Shown here: in pieces, positions 6,924 through 10,947 of the stretch | Layout of the letters: every line of letters starts with the position of its first letter | Position numbering within the stretch: the stretch's first letter is position 1 | Origin: DATJUF01 sp035524095 | GTDB lineage: Bacteria; Desulfobacterota; Binatia; Binatales; Binataceae | Direction: 5' to 3' | NCBI GenBank assembly: GCA_035524095.1 | Contig: DATKPK010000023.1 | Location: forward strand, 1-10,947 | DNA length: 10,947 nt | Made by a program: the position numbers and the translations under genes | Notes under the pieces: generated by a model | The model's database searches: none | What the model was told of the DNA's origin: nothing | Seen by the model: the letters and a program-made list of their open reading frames with translations, nothing else

Positions 6924-7847
6924 GTGTCAATGATCGCTCAAGCGCAGCGCCAAAGACGTCTGGACAAAGCCCGAATCTATGGTCGTCTTGCGTTCGATCT
7001 TCCGGCCGCACGCGCGGACGAAGCGGGAGCTGTGATCGTGGCGCTGGGTGCACTGGGATGCGAGGTCGGCAAATTACCGCGAACGGTCGGCGCTCCGCTC
7101 CGCTCGCCGCGGATGGCCCGTCTCACAGCGTATTTTGCGGAGGCCAATTCAGCCCGCTTGCGTCAGATGATCCGCACGATAGAAGCGAGCCTTACGCTTG
7201 GAGAGTTGCGACATCTAACCATCGATCGAATTGAAGACCCAGGCTGGGCCACGATGTGGATGACGCGCTTTGAGCCGTTCACCATCGGCAAGCGCCTGTT
7301 GATTGCACCGCCATGGAGCCAACAAAACGGAGGAGATAGGCTGCGCATCGTGATTCAACCGGGACAAGGTTTCGGAACGGGCCATCACGGCAGCACCTAT
7401 GGCGTGATGCGCCTGCTCGAAGAACTTTATCGCGGGCATCATTATGCGCGTGTGCTGGACGTGGGGACTGGCTCAGGGATTCTAGCGATTGCGATGAAGC
7501 TGCTCGGCGCGTGCGATATCACGGCGATCGACAACGATCCGGTTGCGCTCGACAACGCCCGCGAAAATGCCGAACTGAACGGTGTCGCCCGCGATTTGCG
7601 CATCAGCGCGATCCCGTTGAACTCAATCCGGCGCCGCTTCGACTTGATCACGGCAAATATCCTGGCACCGATCCTGATCGCGATGGCACCACGCCTGAAG
7701 CGGAATCTCGGGAAGAGCGGCCGCCTGATTTTGGCGGGAATCCTCGCGCGCGAAGCCGACACCGTCACCACCGCCTATCAACCCGAACTGCGTTGCATCG
7801 GACGGCGCACTGATCGCGGATGGACCGCGTTGCTGATGGCCCGATGA
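6924..7847 (+). CDS. prmA: Ribosomal protein L11 methyltransferase PrmA
   Basis: PrmA adds methyl groups to lysines and the N-terminus of ribosomal protein L11, using S-adenosylmethionine. The 307-residue product has the expected two parts. Residues ~17-115 are the L11-binding substrate domain. The linker WATMWMTRFEPFTIGKRLLI (from residue 108) has the family's W..W...F.P..IG.RL pattern. The Rossmann methyltransferase domain contains GQGFGTGHHGST (147-158), the SAM-binding VLDVGTGSGILAIA (177-190), the acidic TAIDNDP (200-206) and ANILAPIL (244-251). Length is normal (E. coli about 293). Start is GTG 6924 or ATG 6930, two codons later. AGGAG at 6908-6912 serves either, and is better spaced for GTG. 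It is the first gene of a three-gene operon, with its stop codon overlapping the rsmE start in an ATGA. Confidence 0.95.
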   Translation: MSMIAQAQRQRRLDKARIYGRLAFDLPAARADEAGAVIVALGALGCEVGKLPRTVGAPLRSPRMARLTAYFAEANSARLRQMIRTIEASLTLGELRHLTIDRIEDPGWATMWMTRFEPFTIGKRLLIAPPWSQQNGGDRLRIVIQPGQGFGTGHHGSTYGVMRLLEELYRGHHYARVLDVGTGSGILAIAMKLLGACDITAIDNDPVALDNARENAELNGVARDLRISAIPLNSIRRRFDLITANILAPILIAMAPRLKRNLGKSGRLILAGILAREADTVTTAYQPELRCIGRRTDRGWTALLMAR

Positions 7848-8581
7848 GCCGCCCACCGCGCTTCATCGTTTCAAACCAAGCGATTAAAGACGGCATCGCG
7901 CGGGTGACCGACGGGGAATTGCATCATCTGCGCGACGTCAGGCGACTGGGAATTGGTAATTTGATCGAGTTGATCGACGAGGCCGGGAGTGCCCACATTG
8001 GCCATCTTGCGCGCTTCGAGGCAGACGCAGCAATCGTGGTTCTGCACGACAATTCTGTGCCAAACTTGTCTGAAGCACGCATAATTCTCGCAGCGGCTCT
8101 TATCAAAGGGCCGCGGATGGATTTTCTGGTCGAGAAAGCGGTCGAATTGGGTGCATCCGAGCTTTGGCCGCTGATTACGGCGCGATGCGTCGTGCAAAGT
8201 CCGTCGATTGATCGGCGCCAGCGCTGGCAGCGGCTTGCCGATGCTGCGGCCAAGCAGAGCCTTAGCACAACCCTAACGCGAATCGCGGAACCGCTCTCGG
8301 TCGCCTCGATGGCTGCGATTGTCCAGCCAGATTGGCTCGCTATACTCTGCGCTCAAGGTGGCGAACCGCTTGCTCGGTTAGTGCGTGAACGGAGTTCGTC
8401 CGCAATATTAATAGCGTGCGGCCCTGAAGGTGATTTTGACGATTCCGAGCGCGCTCAGATGCTCACCGCCGGGTTCGTGACTGGCGGCCTCGGAACGAAT
8501 CGCCTGCGCAGTGAGACGGCAGGGCTGGCGGCACTGAGTATCGCGTCGGGCGCGCTTGACGAAGTTACTATAAGAGGCTGA
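7844..8581 (+). CDS. rsmE: 16S rRNA (uracil-1498-N3)-methyltransferase RsmE
   Basis: RsmE methylates N3 of U1498 in the decoding region of 16S rRNA. The 245-residue product (start ATG 7844) has an N-terminal PUA-like RNA-binding part (ELHHLRDVRRLGIGN, 25-39) and a C-terminal SPOUT fold. SPOUT motifs are LIKGPRMDFLVEKAVELGASELWPL (86-110, continuous), GPEGDFDDSE (193-202) and LGTNRLRSETAGLAAL (216-231), which form the trefoil-knot SAM site. Two positions differ from the usual consensus: GPEGD instead of GPEGG, and LGTNRLR instead of LGxRILR. The essential LRxETA end is intact, so the enzyme is probably active. The frame can be extended to 7820, but the ATG at 7844 overlaps the prmA stop as ATGA, a classic coupling signal, and begins SRPPRFI as in the family. 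Confidence 0.95.
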   Translation: MSRPPRFIVSNQAIKDGIARVTDGELHHLRDVRRLGIGNLIELIDEAGSAHIGHLARFEADAAIVVLHDNSVPNLSEARIILAAALIKGPRMDFLVEKAVELGASELWPLITARCVVQSPSIDRRQRWQRLADAAAKQSLSTTLTRIAEPLSVASMAAIVQPDWLAILCAQGGEPLARLVRERSSSAILIACGPEGDFDDSERAQMLTAGFVTGGLGTNRLRSETAGLAALSIASGALDEVTIRG

Positions 8582-8587
8582 GATTCG

Positions 8588-9547
8588 GTGGCATATAAAT
8601 TCGCGTTTGTGATGGACCGCCTTGAGACCGTGCTGCCGGACAAGGACACGACCTTCGTCTTCATGCTCGAATCCCTCGCCCGCGGCCATCAAGTGTTTCA
8701 TCTGGGCCTGAGGGGCCTTTATACACTGGGTCATCAGGCATTCGCCTTCGCCCGCCGATGCGAAGTGGCGCGGTCTCAGCCTAATCATAGTTTTCTCGAC
8801 GACGGCCGCGCCTACCCGCTGGAAGCTTTCGACGCGATTTTCATGCGCAAGGATCCGCCGGCTGATGACGCCTACATCTTCGCGACCATGATGCTGAGCC
8901 TAGCCGATAGCCGCCGTACTTTCGTTATGAATAGTCCATCGGGTCTGCGTGAGGCTAACGAAAAGCTCTATGCGTTGAATTTTCCGGGAGCAATTCCGCC
9001 GACGATGGTAAGTTACGAAATCGCACGGCTCAAGCAGTTCATGAAAGATCAAGGCGGTGAAATGATCGTTAAGCCGCTTGACGGTCATGGTGGCGAGAGC
9101 ATTTTTCTGGCGCGCACTGACGATCGGAACTTGAACCCGATTCTCGAGGCCGTGACGCGTTTTGAATCGCGGCCGATTATGGCCCAGCGCTACATCCCCG
9201 AAGTTCGAGACGGCGATAAGCGTGTGATTCTGCTTGACGGCGAGCCGCTAGGTGGCACGTTGCGAGTCCCTCGCGACGACGAGCATCGCGGCAATATCCA
9301 TGTCGGCGGGAATTGCGTTAAAGCCGACCTGACCGCGCGCGATCTCGAAATTTGCCGGATGGTGGGTCCCCGCGTGCGTCTGGACGGGCTCTATTTTGTC
9401 GGGTTGGACATCATTGGGAACTATCTGACGGAGGTCAACGTCACGAGTCCAACGGGGATACAGGAAATCGATCGACTCAATGGGGTCAATCTGGAGGCAA
9501 AGGTCATCGATTTTGTCGAGTCGCGCGTGAATGGGCTCCACGGCTGA
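8588..9547 (+). CDS. gshB: Glutathione synthetase
   Basis: GshB joins gamma-glutamylcysteine and glycine with ATP, the second step of glutathione synthesis. The 319-residue product is full length (E. coli 316) and closely follows the proteobacterial enzyme. Motifs are FMRKDPP (85-91), NSPSGLREANEKL (115-127), and IVKPLDGHGGESIF (160-173; the ATP-grasp glycine-rich loop). These are followed by MAQRYIPEVRDGDKRVILLDGEP (198-220, with R212 in the phosphate site), RGNIHVGG (234-241) and FVGLDIIG..LTEVNVTSPTGIQEID (270-295; metal and glutathione-site residues). GTG 8588 is chosen because it gives MAYKFAFVMD, matching the family start, with AGAGG about 10 nt upstream. It follows rsmE by 6 bp, so it belongs to the same operon. 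No gshA is in the window. Confidence 0.97.
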   Translation: MAYKFAFVMDRLETVLPDKDTTFVFMLESLARGHQVFHLGLRGLYTLGHQAFAFARRCEVARSQPNHSFLDDGRAYPLEAFDAIFMRKDPPADDAYIFATMMLSLADSRRTFVMNSPSGLREANEKLYALNFPGAIPPTMVSYEIARLKQFMKDQGGEMIVKPLDGHGGESIFLARTDDRNLNPILEAVTRFESRPIMAQRYIPEVRDGDKRVILLDGEPLGGTLRVPRDDEHRGNIHVGGNCVKADLTARDLEICRMVGPRVRLDGLYFVGLDIIGNYLTEVNVTSPTGIQEIDRLNGVNLEAKVIDFVESRVNGLHG

Positions 9548-9747
9548 GGGCTAATGCCTGTAGCTCGAATAAATTCGCATTCGATTGCCGATTCAAAAAT
9601 TGCGCCTGACAACCCTGAAAATCCGCTCCAGGACCGCTCAGCCATCCTCGCCCGTGGTTACCGCGCGAAGAATCCTGATCTTCCGGTCGGGCCGACAACT
9701 ATCCCGCCGTCTTGCAAGCCGGCGCATGGATCGGTAGCAATGGAAGC

Positions 9748-9772
9748 CTACGGTTCGATCAAAAGACCGTAG
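9748..9772 (+). terminator. Hairpin between gshB and tRNA-Phe, possible terminator
   Basis: CTACGGT at 9748-9754 pairs with ACCGTAG at 9766-9772 around an 11-nt loop. AG/CT beyond it extends the stem after one bulged C. It is followed by CTGTTCCCC, which has few T residues, so it is not a strong Rho-independent terminator. The stretch before it (9548-9747) shows no recognisable gene. The open frame there has no homology that I can see. Confidence 0.35.
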
Positions 9773-9794
9773 CTGTTCCCCCTGCCGAATCGGT

Positions 9795-9870
9795 GGGCAG
9801 GTAGCTCAGTAGGTAGAGCAGAAGACTGAAAATCTTCGTGTCGGCAGTTCGATTCTGCCCCTGCCCACCA
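9795..9870 (+). tRNA. tRNA-Phe (GAA)
   Basis: A full 76-nt cloverleaf: acceptor GGGCAGG / CCTGCCC, D arm GCTC AGTAGGTA GAGC, anticodon stem GAAGA/TCTTC around CTGAAAA (anticodon GAA), variable loop GTGTC, T arm GGCAG TTCGATT CTGCC, discriminator A and an encoded CCA at 9868-9870. All stems are fully paired. The encoded CCA contrasts with the CAT tRNA at 4122-4197, which lacks it. The tRNA marks the border between ordinary genes on its left and mobile-element debris on its right. tRNA 3' ends are common targets of tyrosine integrases. Confidence 0.97.
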
Positions 9871-9873
9871 AAA

Positions 9874-9955
9874 AGCTGAACAAAATCGAGTGTTTTCAAG
9901 TCTCGGCCAGCTGAACCAAAACCCGAAATCGATTCTAGGTAACACATAGGTAACC
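9874..9955. repeat. Two sets of short direct repeats just downstream of tRNA-Phe
   Basis: AGCTGAAC followed by an A-rich tail occurs at 9874-9881 and again at 9909-9916 (35 bp apart). TAGGTAAC occurs at 9936-9943 and 9947-9954 (11 bp apart, about one helical turn). Paired direct repeats beside a tRNA 3' end resemble integrase arm-type binding sites of an integrative element. No integrase gene is in the window and no second copy of the tRNA 3' end was found by eye, so the role is inferred. Confidence 0.35.
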
Positions 9956-10170
9956 AGGCGACGAGTTCTGAGTCGCGTGCCGATCATCCAAGAGTGTTTT
10001 TCGCGTAGTTTAGAGGCTAACGCGTCGCGAGGGGCGCTTTGGCTTCTGTTCCCCAAGTAACGGCTGTCCAGCCTCAGGCCGCGGATCGGCTGACGACCAT
10101 CCCTGCTTGAAATCGGGCGCCCCTACCCTCAAAAATCGAATCCCTGAGCCGCGAGTTCGGGCCTGGGGCA
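9956..10170. other. Non-coding stretch between tRNA-Phe repeats and the IS21 remnant
   Basis: I recognise no gene here. Open frames on both strands have no family-like motifs, and the minus-strand frame running through the tRNA is the well-known artefact of translating tRNA-Phe. The istA frame found further right is open from 10111, so the left part of the IS21 remnant may begin in this stretch, but nothing before about 10171 is recognisable. Confidence 0.4.
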
Positions 10171-10384
10171 CTACGCCTGATCGCGTGCCACCAAAAGGCC
10201 GCGCGTCACCGCATGGTAATGGACCCGGCGCATTATGCCGGATTGTTGCGAACCGGCGGCAGATCAGCTCCGGCGGCGCCGCCGCGCTGCGATCCCTACT
10301 TCAGTGGCTTCAGCGAGGTGAATGGTGCGCGACCTCGAGCTCTATGAAGTGGTCAGTGCCAGCGAAGGAGGTGAGGCACAATGA
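10171..10384 (+). pseudogene. istA: IS21-family istA transposase, C-terminal fragment with frameshift
   Basis: In one frame (from 10171) the DNA encodes ALRLIACHQKAARHRMVMD, then PAHYAGLLRTGGRSAPAAPP and ...DPYFSGFSEV, which resembles the end of IS21-type IstA. The frame then goes wrong near 10323. Ignoring one base (the T in GTGAATGGTG) restores a second frame that reads VRDLELYEVVSASEGGEAQ (10325-10381) and ends at TGA 10382-10384. The VRDLxLYExV ending and the ATGA overlap with istB are typical of IS21 istA-istB pairs. All upstream parts of IstA (helix-turn-helix and DDE catalytic domain) are missing, so this is a dead fragment. Confidence 0.6.
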
Positions 10385-10527
10385 ATACTCCGCAACTCGA
10401 CCGCCTGCGCGAACACTGCTGTCAGCTGCGGCCCTATCGAACAGGAGTTGATCAAGGACAATTAGCTCTGCCGCACGCATTGACTCACGACTTTTGTTAC
10501 CGAGTGGCCGGTTGTTGCCTCATGTAA
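10381..10527 (+). pseudogene. istB: IS21-family istB helper ATPase, N-terminal fragment
   Basis: The ATG at 10381 overlaps the istA stop (ATGA) and is preceded by GGAGGTGAGG, a strong ribosome-binding site. The first ~20 residues, MNTPQLDRLREHCCQLRPYR, match the start of IstB, the AAA+ helper ATPase of IS21 transposition. After about 10445 the match stops. A frame change recovers only QEL, and the open frame then runs into unrelated sequence and ends at 10525-10527. The Walker motifs are absent. Confidence 0.6.
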
Positions 10528-10557
10528 ACTGCTACCCCGGCAGCGAAACGGCTGCGG

Positions 10558-10703
10558 GTGGTGGAGGAGATGACGAGGCAGCTGAGTATGGCGACACGGC
10601 GAGAACTTAAGAATGCGATAAGGCAGCGATATCAAAAGAGCAGCGAGCTACGCGAACGGCAGCAGATCCTGGCGGAGTTCGTTCGGGTAACGGCATCGCA
10701 CCC
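10558..10703 (+). pseudogene. N-terminal fragment of an rve/integrase-core transposase
   Basis: From the GTG at 10558 (or ATG 10570) the frame encodes a ~48-residue segment containing SMATRRELKNAIRQRY and then RQQILAEFVRVTASHP. This resembles the N-terminal start (SMATRKEL..RY, ILDEFVAVTGYHRKHA) of a group of rve-domain transposases not assigned to a classic IS family. The match breaks off at about 10700 exactly where the IS110-like sequence begins. The frame then continues as unrelated residues to a stop at 10750-10752. The catalytic domain is absent. The 10528-10557 stretch just upstream, with GCAGC/GCTGC inverted sequences, may be the left end of this element. Confidence 0.5.
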
Positions 10704-10947
10704 TTGTGCCGCGAGCTGCCCCATATACTCGATGACGGAGCAAACCAACTGAGTGGGCTTGCCCGTGAAATGTTCGGCGAGATGGCGGAACGGCTTAAGC
10801 TTCTGGACCGACGCATCCGTCAATATGACTTGAAGGTGGAAAGCGTGTTTAGCCACGACGAACGTTGTCAGCATTTGGCTAAAGTTGAAGACGTTGGTCC
10901 ACTTGGAGCGACCGCGCTAGTTGCCGCAGTGGGCAATGCCTACGAAT
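10692..10947 (+). pseudogene. IS110/IS1111-family transposase, middle/C-terminal fragment (runs off window)
   Basis: In the frame starting at 10692 the DNA encodes GIAPLCRELPHILDDGANQL, then REMFGEMAERLKLLDRRIRQYD and LAKVEDVGPLGATALVAAVGNAYE. The last block is the start of the Transposase_20 domain (usual form IPGVGPLTATALVAAVGD), and the helix before it (L.ERL..LD.RI..YD) is also typical of IS110/IS1111. The N-terminal DEDD RuvC-like catalytic domain is missing because the DNA upstream belongs to a different transposase. The frame is open to the window edge, so the serine-containing C-terminal part may continue beyond. No start codon with a ribosome-binding site is evident. Confidence 0.75.

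Noticed and set aside
9554..9772. Possible 72-residue gene after gshB
   Set aside because: No recognisable domain and no ribosome-binding site; its end runs through the hairpin at 9748-9772.
9748..10056. Minus-strand open frame of 102 residues ending across tRNA-Phe
   Set aside because: Its middle is the antisense translation of tRNA-Phe (AESNCRHEDFQSS), a well-known false protein; no start context or domain.
10107..10451. Plus-strand open frame of 114 residues
   Set aside because: It is the wrong frame across the istA and istB fragments; the IS21-like peptides are found in the other two frames.
1..10947. CRISPR array, toxin-antitoxin pair or defence system
   Set aside because: No regularly spaced repeats and no matching protein motifs were seen on either strand.

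Overview
The window (about 58-60% G+C by eye) is a piece of bacterial chromosome. Most of it is housekeeping genes, and the right-hand 1.1 kb is a junkyard of decayed mobile elements. The mix is a type-A RNase P RNA, a proteobacterial-type glutathione synthetase, a DUF983 protein, an ArsA-family ATPase and a COG1579 zinc-ribbon/coiled-coil protein beside dnaG. It suggests a Gram-negative lineage with a lipoprotein system, in or near the Proteobacteria, Desulfobacterota or Binatota. I cannot name the organism from sequence alone.

Layout. 1-914 (+): 3' part of an ArsA/Get3-like ATPase. 985-2120 (-): two small envelope proteins, a Pro/Ser/Thr-rich lipoprotein and a secreted BON-domain protein, separated by a 311-bp gap. 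2184-2568 (-): RNase P RNA (rnpB). 2677-3228 (+): DUF983 membrane protein with a zinc ribbon. 3306-4022 (-): COG1579 protein. 4122-4197 (-): a CAT-anticodon tRNA, probably tRNA-Ile2. 4258-6832 (-): dnaG primase preceded by an overlapping glycerophosphodiester phosphodiesterase gene. 6924-9547 (+): a tight prmA-rsmE-gshB operon, divergent from the phosphodiesterase. 9795-9870 (+): tRNA-Phe. 9871-10947: direct repeats beside the tRNA, then remnants of three unrelated transposons in a row: IS21 (end of istA, start of istB), an rve/integrase-type transposase N-terminus, and an IS110/IS1111-type transposase C-terminal part running off the window.

Functional links. The left and middle parts deal with core information processing: tRNA maturation by RNase P, primer synthesis by DnaG, ribosomal protein L11 methylation by PrmA and 16S rRNA methylation by RsmE. 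GshB adds redox defence. DnaG is not followed by rpoD, unlike the classical rpsU-dnaG-rpoD arrangement. I see no defence system, CRISPR array, biosynthetic cluster or other clearly new multi-gene system. The most unusual part is the tRNA-Phe-linked pile-up of broken transposons at the right edge, which looks like the edge of an integration hotspot or decayed island. The element-family calls there rest on recognised peptide motifs, not on a database search.
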